From assembly GCF_001905545.1 (NCBI RefSeq), contig NZ_LIPD01000012.1, positions 186,001 to 250,000 of the forward strand: 64,000 nt of DNA. The letters run 5' to 3'. The DNA comes from Streptomyces sp. CB02056. GTDB taxonomy: Bacteria > Actinomycetota > Actinomycetes > Streptomycetales > Streptomycetaceae. Position 1 is the first letter of the stretch, and each line of letters starts with the position of its first letter. The translations under genes and the position numbers were made by a program. Shown here one piece after another: positions 7,347 through 14,616 of the stretch. Under the pieces are notes generated by a model, which was not told the DNA's origin, made no database searches, and saw only the letters and a program-made list of their open reading frames with translations.

Positions 7347-8262
7347 AAATCGCCTCGCCCTCGTCCTGGTGACGGCCCTCGCCCCGGCGGTCTGGGGCAC
7401 GACCTACCTGGTCACCACCGAACTCCTGCCACCCGGGCGCCCGCTGCTCGCCGCCGTCATCCGCTGCCTGCCCGCCGGACTCCTCCTGATCGCCCTCACC
7501 CGCCGTCTGCCGCAGGGCAGTTGGTGGTGGCGCTCGCTGATCCTCGGCGCGCTGAACATCGGGGTGTTCCAGGCGCTGCTGTTCATCGCCGCCTACCGTC
7601 TGCCCGGCGGCATCGCCGCCACCGTCGGCGCCGTCCAACCCCTGGTCACCGCCGGGCTCTCGGCCCTGGTCCTCGGCGACCGGCTCACCCTGCGCACCGT
7701 GCTGGCCGGGATCGCGGGCGTCGCCGGCGTCAGCCTGCTGGTACTGCGGGCCGACGCCGAGCCGGACGCGGTCGGGGTGGTCGCCGCGCTCGGCGGTGCC
7801 GTGGTGATGGCCGCCGGCATCGTCCTCTCCAAGCGCTGGGCCTCCCCCGCGCCGATGCTCGCCACCACCGGCTGGCAGCTCACCGCCGGCGGACTGCTGC
7901 TGGTGCCGGTCACGCTCCTCACCGAGGGCGCCCCACCGTCCCACTACAGCCTCGCCAACGTGCTCGGCTACACCTACCTCTGCCTGATCGGCGCGGCCGT
8001 CACCTACGTGCTCTGGTTCCGCGGGCTCCGCGCGCTGCCGCCGACCTCGGTCTCCTTCCTCGCCCTGCTCAGCCCGGTCGTCGCCACCCTGCTCGGCTGG
8101 CTTGCGCTCGGCCAGGACCTCAGCCCGCTCCAGGCGCTCGGCGCCCTGGTCGTGCTCGGCTCGCTGCTCGCCGCCCAGATCCAACGGCCGCGCACCGCAG
8201 CGGAGTCCGCACCCGGAGCCGGGCCGACGGCCGCCCCGCGGCCCGTCCGCGAGAACGCCTGA
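7339..8262 (+). CDS. EamA/DMT-family exporter
   Basis: The 307-residue membrane protein has about ten hydrophobic helices and two EamA repeats. The first begins LAPAVWGTTYLVTTELLPPG, the second contains LSKRWASPAPMLATTGWQL, and the signature helix LLSPVVATLLGWLALGQ comes late. Members of the drug/metabolite transporter superfamily export amino acids or toxic metabolites. I choose GTG 7339 rather than GTG 7303, because the upstream candidate would place two MarR operators and the -10 inside the gene, while GTG 7339 coincides with the predicted transcript start. It is followed after 50 bp by an NAD(P)-binding protein that may share the transcript. Confidence 0.87.
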   Translation: MLRNRLALVLVTALAPAVWGTTYLVTTELLPPGRPLLAAVIRCLPAGLLLIALTRRLPQGSWWWRSLILGALNIGVFQALLFIAAYRLPGGIAATVGAVQPLVTAGLSALVLGDRLTLRTVLAGIAGVAGVSLLVLRADAEPDAVGVVAALGGAVVMAAGIVLSKRWASPAPMLATTGWQLTAGGLLLVPVTLLTEGAPPSHYSLANVLGYTYLCLIGAAVTYVLWFRGLRALPPTSVSFLALLSPVVATLLGWLALGQDLSPLQALGALVVLGSLLAAQIQRPRTAAESAPGAGPTAAPRPVRENA

Positions 8263-8312
8263 CCCCGCCCCACCCTTCCCACCCCTTTCCCACCACCTCC
8301 AGGGAGTACCCC

Positions 8313-8954
8313 ATGCGCATCACCGTGTTCGGCGCCACCGGCAACGTCGGCCGCCGGGTCGTGGCCGAGGCCCTGTCCCGCGGCCACCACGTCACCGCCG
8401 TCGTACGGGACCCGGCGAAGCCGCACGACCTGCCGTCCGCCGTCACCCTGGTCGTCGGCGACGCCCGGACGCCCGAGGACGTCGCCCGGATCGCGGCCGG
8501 ACAGGACGTGGTGGTCACCGCCACCCGCCCGGTGCCCGGCAGCGAGCACGAGCTGGCCATCGCCACCAAGGGCCTGCTCGCCGGGATCGCCGGCACCGGC
8601 GTGCGGCTGCTGGCCGTCGGCGGCGCGGGCAGCCTGCTCGTCCCGGGCGGCGGCGGGACCACCCTGGTCGAAAGCCCCGGCTTCCCCGACGCGATCCGGC
8701 CCATCGCCCTGGCCTGCGGCGAGCAGCTCGACCTCTACCGCGCCGCCGACCCGGACACCGACTGGACGTACCTGAGCCCGGCCGCGCTGCTGGAGCCCGG
8801 CGTGCGCACCGGCCGGTTCCGGACCGGCCGCGACGAGCTGCTGGTCGACGCCGACGGCACCTCGGCGATCTCCATGGAGGACCTCGCCGTCGCACTCCTC
8901 GACGAGACCGAGCGGCCCGCCCACCGCCGGTCCCGCTTCACCGCCGCCTACTGA
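8313..8954 (+). CDS. NAD(P)H-binding atypical SDR (NmrA/YwnB-like)
   Basis: The 213-residue protein has the dinucleotide-binding motif FGATGNVGRRVV at the N-terminus, then VVRDPAK and a conserved VGGAGSLLV strand-turn. This is the small atypical short-chain dehydrogenase group (YwnB, NmrA-like), whose members bind NAD(P)H as redox sensors or reductases. The typical YxxxK catalytic pair is absent, as usual for this group. A GGGAGT site precedes the ATG. It lies 50 bp after the EamA exporter in the same direction and ends at a terminator, so a MarR-controlled two-gene unit is likely. Confidence 0.82.
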   Translation: MRITVFGATGNVGRRVVAEALSRGHHVTAVVRDPAKPHDLPSAVTLVVGDARTPEDVARIAAGQDVVVTATRPVPGSEHELAIATKGLLAGIAGTGVRLLAVGGAGSLLVPGGGGTTLVESPGFPDAIRPIALACGEQLDLYRAADPDTDWTYLSPAALLEPGVRTGRFRTGRDELLVDADGTSAISMEDLAVALLDETERPAHRRSRFTAAY

Positions 8955-8990
8955 CCACCTGCCCATCCACCTGACCACCCGAGGCCCTGG

Positions 8991-9012
8991 CACCCCCGCC
9001 CCGGCGGGGGTG
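8991..9012 (+). terminator. Terminator after the NAD(P)-binding protein gene
   Basis: A perfect 10-bp stem, CACCCCCGCC (8991-9000) and GGCGGGGGTG (9003-9012), begins 36 bp after the stop at 8954. The 2-nt spacer means the closing base pairs must open to form the loop. Confidence 0.6.
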
Positions 9013-9072
9013 TACTCAGCACCACCCCGAAGACGGCAGTGGGGGTGATCGATCGTCAGGCCGGGGCCGGAC

Positions 9073-10704
9073 ATGATCGTTCCTGTGACCAAGACCGTGA
9101 CCAAGACCCCGGCCCAGAACCAGAACCAGACCCGGAGCAAGGCCGGGAGCCGGCCCGCCGAGACCGCCCCGCGGCGCGCCCGGCGCAGCCGCCGTGCCGT
9201 GCTGGCCGTCGCCGCCGCTGTGCTGGCCGGCCTGGCGGCGCCCGCCACCGCGGGGGCCGCCACCGGGCGTGACCCCGGCGACGCCGACCCGGCGCCCGCC
9301 CGGTACACCCACCAGAGCCTGAACTGGCAGCCCTGCGCCCAGCAGCCCGCGCTGGACTGCGCCGCCATGACCGCCCCGCGCGACTGGCACCACCCCGGCG
9401 TCGGGGCCGACCTGACCATCGCCGTCTCCCGGCACCGCGCCACCGACCCGGCCAAGCGCAAGGGCACCCTGCTGATGGCGGCCGGCGGCCCCGGCGGCTC
9501 GGGCCTGCTGCGCCCGGCCGGGCTGGCCGGCGCCGCCCCGGCGCTCGGCGCCGCGTACGACGTCGTCGGCTTCGACCAGCGCGGGGTCGGCGAGAGCACC
9601 AAGGCGGTCTGCCAGACCCCGGAGGAGTTCCAGGAGTTCCTGGCCGGCGACTACCGCGACCAGTCCCCCGCCGCGATCGACCGGGTCATCGCCAACTCGA
9701 AGAAGCTGGTCGCCGGTTGCCAGGAGCGCAGCGGGGACCTCCTCCCCTACCTGACCACCGAGCAGACGGCCCACGACATCGACCTGTTCCGCGGCCTGCT
9801 CGGCGAGCGAAGGCTCAGCTACTACGGCCCGTCCTACGCCTCCATGATCGGCGCCTACTACGGGACGCTCTTCCCGCACCGGGTCGAACGGATGGTGCTG
9901 GACAGCAACATCGGCTTCGACGGCACCTGGGAGGCCTTCGAGCTGGGCCAGCCGATGAGCTTCCAGCGCCGCTTCGACGAGGACTTCGTGCCCTGGCTCG
10001 CGGCCCGGGACGCCACCTACCACTGGGGCGCCACGCCGGAGCAGGTGCGGGCGCACTGGGAGCAGCGGCGGGCCGCGCTGCACGACTCCCCCATCGTCGA
10101 GGGCCCGGTGACGATCGGCCCGAACCAGCTGGACAGCCTCACCATGTCGGCGATCTACCGGGCGGCCAACTTCCCCGACCTGGCCGGGATCCTGGCCACC
10201 GTCGACGACTGGCAGGGCGCCGCTCCGGCGACCAGGGCGGCGGCCGCGAAGGCCTTCAACAGCTACCTCAGCCCGGAGTTCCTCGCCGAGTACTTCGCGG
10301 TGACCTGCAACGACACCCCGTGGACCAGGGACCTGGGCAGCTGGATCGAGCGCGGCGCCGAGAACACCGCCCGCTGGCCGCTGGCCGGGGCCCGGACGCT
10401 CGCCTTCAGCGCGGTCTGCGCCGCCTGGCCGGTCGCCCCGGCGCCCAAGGTCACGGTGACCGGCGCCCACCTGCCGACCACGCTGATGCTCAACTCGGTG
10501 CACGATCCGGCGACCTACTACGAGGCGGCGCTCGGCGCCCACCGCGCGCTGCGCGGCTCCAGGCTGGTCACCGTCACCGGGAGCGGCGACCACGGCCAGT
10601 ACCCCACGTCCAACACCTGCGTCAGCGCGGTGGTCGAGCGCTACCTGCTGGACGGCACCGCACCGGGGCGCGACCTCACCTGCCCCTCCCCGCAGGCCGG
10701 TTGA
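9073..10704 (+). CDS. Secreted S33 tripeptidyl aminopeptidase (alpha/beta hydrolase)
   Basis: The 543-residue protein starts with a basic stretch (RRARRSRR) and a hydrophobic export signal ending near AAPATAGAA (about 43-63). The alpha/beta hydrolase fold shows the oxyanion region AAGGPGGSG, the nucleophile Ser254 in YYGPSYAS, the acid in VHDPAT and His507 in GSGDHGQY. Streptomyces secrete several such enzymes (Tap, SlpD, SlpE) that cut tripeptides from protein N-termini and process extracellular protease products. The nucleophile elbow is GPSYA rather than the more usual GxSYG. It ends 13 bp before the convergent small membrane protein gene. Confidence 0.88.
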   Translation: MIVPVTKTVTKTPAQNQNQTRSKAGSRPAETAPRRARRSRRAVLAVAAAVLAGLAAPATAGAATGRDPGDADPAPARYTHQSLNWQPCAQQPALDCAAMTAPRDWHHPGVGADLTIAVSRHRATDPAKRKGTLLMAAGGPGGSGLLRPAGLAGAAPALGAAYDVVGFDQRGVGESTKAVCQTPEEFQEFLAGDYRDQSPAAIDRVIANSKKLVAGCQERSGDLLPYLTTEQTAHDIDLFRGLLGERRLSYYGPSYASMIGAYYGTLFPHRVERMVLDSNIGFDGTWEAFELGQPMSFQRRFDEDFVPWLAARDATYHWGATPEQVRAHWEQRRAALHDSPIVEGPVTIGPNQLDSLTMSAIYRAANFPDLAGILATVDDWQGAAPATRAAAAKAFNSYLSPEFLAEYFAVTCNDTPWTRDLGSWIERGAENTARWPLAGARTLAFSAVCAAWPVAPAPKVTVTGAHLPTTLMLNSVHDPATYYEAALGAHRALRGSRLVTVTGSGDHGQYPTSNTCVSAVVERYLLDGTAPGRDLTCPSPQAG

Positions 10705-10717
10705 GACCGGCCGCCGG

Positions 10718-11026
10718 TCAGTTCCGGGGCCGCGCCCGCAGTCTGCCCCGGAGCCAGGCGAAGCCGACGGCCAGCCCGGCGAACCCTCCGACGGCGAGCT
10801 TGATCCCGGCCTTGGCGACGATCCAGCCGACCCACGGGACGCCCCACCCCAGCCAGTGGAACACGGCCAGCAGGACCGCGGCGCCGGACAGCGCCGCAAG
10901 CAGGGTGACCACGACGGCGGCGGCCCGTGAGAGCTCCCGCGGGCCGTCGGCGTGCTCCTCCGCGGCCGTGCCGTCCGGGTCGGCGGTCGGGTCCTTCGTC
11001 ATCTCGTTCGTACCCCCCTCGGTCAT
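10718..11026 (-). CDS. Small membrane protein of unknown function
   Basis: The 102-residue protein has a polar, acidic N-terminus (to about 32), then two hydrophobic segments (about 34-56, AAAVVVTLLAALSGAAVLLAVF, and about 66-92 with WIVAKAGIKLAVGGFAGLAVGFAWL), and a basic tail RGRLRARPRN. This predicts two membrane helices with both ends in the cytoplasm. I recognise no family. It shares its strand with the gene at 11045-11467, which ends 18 bp upstream, so the two may be cotranscribed. Confidence 0.65.
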   Translation of the reverse strand: MTEGGTNEMTKDPTADPDGTAAEEHADGPRELSRAAAVVVTLLAALSGAAVLLAVFHWLGWGVPWVGWIVAKAGIKLAVGGFAGLAVGFAWLRGRLRARPRN

Positions 11027-11044
11027 GAGGGCGATGATACGGCG

Positions 11045-11467
11045 TCAGCGGTAGGCGTGGTGGGTGTCCCCGACGTGCTCGCCGGTCTCGTCGTCGGGGA
11101 AGCTGACGGCCATGGTGACGCGGTACTCGTGGACGTCCTCGCGGTGTCCCGGCACCCGCGCCCAGGCCAGCGAGTGCACCTCGGCCTCGGGGGCCTGCCG
11201 GCACCAGGCGGCGGCCTCCTCCAGGACGCCGGCGGGGGACCGCCCGGTGCACACCACGGCGGTGTACGCGGCGACCGCGACGTCCCCACCGGAGCGGCGG
11301 GTGCGCGACACCGCCCGGACGGCCGCGGCGGCCTGGGTCAGGTCACGGGCCAGGTCGTCCACCACCCGAGGGGGAGCCGGCAGGACGACCGTCCCCTCGG
11401 CGAGGGTCTCCGGCAGGTTCGGGCTCACGGTCTGGACCTCCATCCGCATCATCACGCGGCACAGCAT
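11045..11467 (-). CDS. Uncharacterised soluble protein
   Basis: The 140-residue protein has no signal peptide and no membrane segment. It carries a mixed alpha/beta pattern: a helical middle (VVDDLARDLTQAAAAVRAV), AAYTAVVCTG, and a beta-rich end HEYRVTMAVSFPDDETGEHVG. I do not recognise a family. Several in-frame starts lie within the first nine residues and none has a good ribosome site, so the start is uncertain. An inverted repeat GCATGCC/GGCATGC (11464-11491) overlaps the first ATG and could be an operator. The gene lies directly upstream of a small membrane protein gene. Confidence 0.6.
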   Translation of the reverse strand: MLCRVMMRMEVQTVSPNLPETLAEGTVVLPAPPRVVDDLARDLTQAAAAVRAVSRTRRSGGDVAVAAYTAVVCTGRSPAGVLEEAAAWCRQAPEAEVHSLAWARVPGHREDVHEYRVTMAVSFPDDETGEHVGDTHHAYR

Positions 11468-12002
11468 GCCGGGCAGTCATTCCTGGCATGCCCATTTTCA
11501 CCAGAACGTCACCCGTCCAGGGCCAAGTCGGGGTCGCGCCCTGGCGTCCCGACGTCCTTCCTGGTAGTGGCGCCACCGACGCCCTCCGACGTTCCAGCAG
11601 GTCAGCAGGGGCGGCAGCGGGCGGCGCCGGGGGGCCCGAAACGCCGCGGACGCACCACCCCCGTGCCCCGAACCGCCGGTCCGGCGCCCGGGAGCGCCCG
11701 TCCCACCGGTGTTGGCCTCCCGGTCAACTCTCCGTACCAGAACGGGAGTTGCCGCCGGGTCGCGGTCGGGAAGCGGTAGGCGGCGCAGGCGGCCGGACGG
11801 CACGGCGCCCGGCCGCACCCCCGCTGAGGTGCCGAGTTAACCCCTCGGAGGGCTCCGGTCCGCCTCCCGGTCACCCTGTCCCTGTCAGATCGTCGTGATA
11901 CTAATCGTGGCGGCGGCGGGCCCGGTCCTCGGCTGGACGGGCACGATGACGACAGCTCAACCGTTCCGGAAGGGTCCGGACGGCAACGGGGAGGGGCAGC
12001 GG
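11468..12002. other. Long intergenic region before the transglycosylase gene
   Basis: No gene is supported in these 535 bases, although several short frames are open because of the high GC content. TACTAA (11899-11904) is a plausible -10 for the transglycosylase gene, giving a leader of about 92 nt. I searched the leader for the conserved c-di-AMP (ydaO) riboswitch blocks seen before some Streptomyces muralytic genes and found only a weak match (GACAGCTCAACC), so I do not call one. Confidence 0.4.
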
Positions 12003-13406
12003 ATGACGGTGCGGATCGGCAAGGCCAAGGACGGGCGGAAGGTCCGGATAGGCAAGCGGGTCACGGGGACGGCGGCGGCCTTCGCCGCGCTGGCCGCGCT
12101 GACCGGCTCTCAGGTGACGGGCATCGGGCTCGCCCCGGCCGCGGTCGCCGACGCCGGTCCGGCGAACGGCGCCGCCGATCAGGGCGCCGGCCGCTACCTG
12201 CCCGGCGGCGGCCCCTCGACGGACCTCCCCGGCACCTTCGGCACCGGCGTGCCGGCCGACGGCGGCGGCACCGTCCAGCTCCCGCAGCCTCCCGGCACCC
12301 TGCCCGGCCTGCCCTCGGCCGGCCCGTTCGCGGCCACCGGCCCCGCGCTGCCCGCCACCGTGCTCGCCGCCTACCGCCAGGCCGAGGCCTCGCTGGCGCA
12401 GCGCTCGCCGGGCTGCCACCTGCCCTGGCAGCTGCTCGCCGCGATCGGCCAGGTCGAGTCCGGCCAGGCCAACGGCGGCCAGGTGGACGCCGCCGGCACG
12501 ACGCTGACGCCGATCCTCGGCCCGGCCCTGGACGGCAACGGCTTCGCCGCGATACCCGACAGCGACGGCGGCCGCTACGACGGCGACGCCCGCTGGGACC
12601 GCGCCGTCGGGCCGATGCAGTTCATCCCCTCCACCTGGGCCTCCTGGGGCGTGGACGCCAACGGCGACGGCAAGGCCGACCCGAACAACATCTTCGACGC
12701 CGCCGAGAGTGCCGGCCGCTACCTGTGCGCGGGCGGACGCGACCTCGCCGACCCGGCGCAGCTCGACCGGGCGATACTCAGCTACAACAACTCCGGCGAG
12801 TACCTGCGGACGGTGCGCAACTGGATGGCGCACTACGGCAGCGGCACGGTGACGACGGTCCCGAACCGTCCGGGCTCCCCGGTGCCGCCCGCCCCGCTGC
12901 CCTCGCCGTACCTCCCGGGCCTGCCCACCGGCGGTTCGGGCACGGGCACCGGCGGCACGCCCAGCACGGAGCCGCAGCCGCCCGCACCGGTCACGCCGAC
13001 GCCGGACCAGTCGCCGAGCCCCCAGCCGACGACGACCCCGAGCGCCACCGCCACGCCCACACCCGGCGGTTCGAGCTCGCCGTCGGCGACGCCGACGACC
13101 ACCCCGAGCGGCGGCGCCTCCCCGACGGCGACGCCGACCGGCACGCCCACCACCACTCCGACCGGTACGCCCACGGGTACCCCGACCGGTACGCCCACCA
13201 GCTGCCCGGACCCGACGGCCACCCCCACCGGCACGCCCACCCCGACGGGCTCCCCGTCCCCGGCCGCCACGCCCACCGGCACCCCGACGGCGACGCCCCT
13301 CCCGGGCTGCCCCACCCCCACCCCGACCGCGACGGACACCCCGAGCGGCGCGCCCAGCACCACTCCCAGCGCCGCCTTCTCGCCGTCGGCCGCCCCGACG
13401 AAGTGA
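12003..13406 (+). CDS. Secreted lytic transglycosylase with long Pro/Thr tail
   Basis: The 467-residue protein has a basic start and an export signal (about 20-45). A lytic-transglycosylase domain follows (about 135-280), with the catalytic glutamate in LLAAIGQVESG, the GPMQFIPSTWASWG motif, and NNIFDAAESAGRYLC. Such enzymes cleave the glycan strands of peptidoglycan. DGNGKAD-like loops may bind calcium. From about residue 295 to the end the chain is a Pro/Thr/Ser linker with GTPTGTP and TPTPT repeats, suited to spanning the cell wall or to glycosylation. ATG 12003 is chosen for its GGGGAGGGG site. A strong terminator follows. Confidence 0.87.
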   Translation: MTVRIGKAKDGRKVRIGKRVTGTAAAFAALAALTGSQVTGIGLAPAAVADAGPANGAADQGAGRYLPGGGPSTDLPGTFGTGVPADGGGTVQLPQPPGTLPGLPSAGPFAATGPALPATVLAAYRQAEASLAQRSPGCHLPWQLLAAIGQVESGQANGGQVDAAGTTLTPILGPALDGNGFAAIPDSDGGRYDGDARWDRAVGPMQFIPSTWASWGVDANGDGKADPNNIFDAAESAGRYLCAGGRDLADPAQLDRAILSYNNSGEYLRTVRNWMAHYGSGTVTTVPNRPGSPVPPAPLPSPYLPGLPTGGSGTGTGGTPSTEPQPPAPVTPTPDQSPSPQPTTTPSATATPTPGGSSSPSATPTTTPSGGASPTATPTGTPTTTPTGTPTGTPTGTPTSCPDPTATPTGTPTPTGSPSPAATPTGTPTATPLPGCPTPTPTATDTPSGAPSTTPSAAFSPSAAPTK

Positions 13407-13411
13407 GCAAA

Positions 13412-13443
13412 GGGGCGCGGTTCCTCCTGAGGAACCGCGCCCC
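13412..13443 (+). terminator. Terminator after the transglycosylase gene
   Basis: A perfect 14-bp stem (13412-13425 and 13430-13443) with a 4-nt CCTG loop lies 6 bp after the stop codon. Confidence 0.85.
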
Positions 13444-13649
13444 GCTCAACCGGCGCTGCCGGTCACTGCCTCACGGCCGCGCGCCGTTGTCCGACCCGAC
13501 CACCCGGAAGCGCCGGGCGACGACCGGCGTTCGCCGAACCGCGGCCCGCCCGGATCAACGGATTCCTCCCCGCGCGCAACGGCCCCGGCCGGGCTCCGGC
13601 GCCGCGACGTCCACTGACGCCCGCGGCGCCGGGCACCCGCCCCGGCGGC

Positions 13650-14237
13650 TCAGAGGTGCTTGACCAGCTCCGGCATCAGGTCCTGGAAGGTCCGCCCGCT
13701 GGCGGGCTGGCCGATCGCGGTCATCTGCCAACCCGTGGCCGTGCGCTGCACCTTGGCCATGACCTGGGCGGTGTACGGGCCGCCGGCGGTGAGCGTGTAG
13801 CGGGCCAGCTCGACGCCGGTGGTCTCGTCCACCAGCCGGCAGAAGGCCGCCTCGACCTCCTGGAAGGTCTGCCCGGTGAAGGAGTTGACGGTGAAGACGA
13901 TCTGGTCGACCTCGGCGGAGACGGCGGTCAGGTCGACCGTGATCGACTCGTCGTCGGTCGCGTCGCCCGCGCCGCCGACCAGGTTGTCCCCGCTGTGCCG
14001 GACCGAGCCGTCGTTGCTGTTGAGGTGCTGGAAGAACACCACGTCCACCGGACGCCCCTGGGCGAACAGCACCGCCGAGGCGTCCAGGTCGATCTCCCGG
14101 CCGGCGGCGAGCAGCTTGGCGAAGAAGCCCTTGCGCTCCGCCGCCTTCCAGCCGAGGCCCATCCGGACCAGGCTCAGTTGTCCACCGCCCGGCTTCTCCA
14201 GGCTGATCTTCTGTCCCTTGGCCAGCGAAACGCTCAT
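13650..14237 (-). CDS. TerD-family stress protein
   Basis: The 195-residue protein is a TerD-domain protein. It opens MSVSLAKGQKISLEK and has the paired acidic calcium-binding motifs (DLDASAVLF and NSNDGSVRHSGDNLVG with DDESITVDL). The end, VMAKVQRTATGWQMTAIGQ, is typical. TerD proteins bind calcium and form membrane-associated stress or tellurite-response complexes. Actinomycetes carry many copies. This one is alone, with no TerB, TerC or phosphoribosyltransferase partner nearby. GAGGAGGA precedes the ATG. A palindrome at 14275-14290 lies in its promoter region. Confidence 0.9.
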   Translation of the reverse strand: MSVSLAKGQKISLEKPGGGQLSLVRMGLGWKAAERKGFFAKLLAAGREIDLDASAVLFAQGRPVDVVFFQHLNSNDGSVRHSGDNLVGGAGDATDDESITVDLTAVSAEVDQIVFTVNSFTGQTFQEVEAAFCRLVDETTGVELARYTLTAGGPYTAQVMAKVQRTATGWQMTAIGQPASGRTFQDLMPELVKHL

Positions 14238-14616
14238 CGCGTCCTCCTCGTTCTGCCACCGCCCGTGCCGCGAATCTACAGCACTGTAGAGAATTTATGA
14301 TCATCGACGGCGCCCTGCGAGCACCCCTACCCCGAACTCCCCCGGACCTCACCCCGACAACGGTCCGCACACTGAGGGAACCGGCGGTCAGACGTCTGGC
14401 GTAGCCGTGGACCGCGACCGGACGACCGGGGCGGCGCACGGTCTAGGGTCGGCCCCGGGACCGCCGCCGGCAACCACGGCGCGCCGTCCGCGCACCGATC
14501 GCCGTACGCCACGATCCACCGTGCCCACGATCCACCGTGCTCACCACTCGCAGTGCTCACGACCGTTCCCGGGCCAGGCCGACCCGCGCCGGCCCGCTCA
14601 CGCTGGGGGGACCACC
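14238..14616. other. Divergent intergenic region, TerD / glycosidase-like gene
   Basis: No gene is seen in these 379 bases. The TerD side (14265-14305) is AT-rich and holds a palindrome; the rest is GC-rich. A GGGGGG stretch (14605-14610) is the probable ribosome site of the plus-strand gene at 14617. Confidence 0.5.
14275..14290. promoter_or_regulatory. Palindrome TCTACAG-CA-CTGTAGA upstream of terD
   Basis: A perfect 7-2-7 palindrome lies 38 bp upstream of the TerD start inside a local AT-rich stretch. It overlaps a possible minus-strand -10 (TAGATT). It resembles a dyad-type repressor site (TACA...TGTA ends, as in BlaI/CopY-type operators), but the cognate regulator is unknown. Confidence 0.5.

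Noticed and set aside
11905..12002. Riboswitch before the lytic transglycosylase gene
   Set aside because: Only GACAGCTCAACC resembles the 3' block of ydaO; the other conserved blocks are missing.
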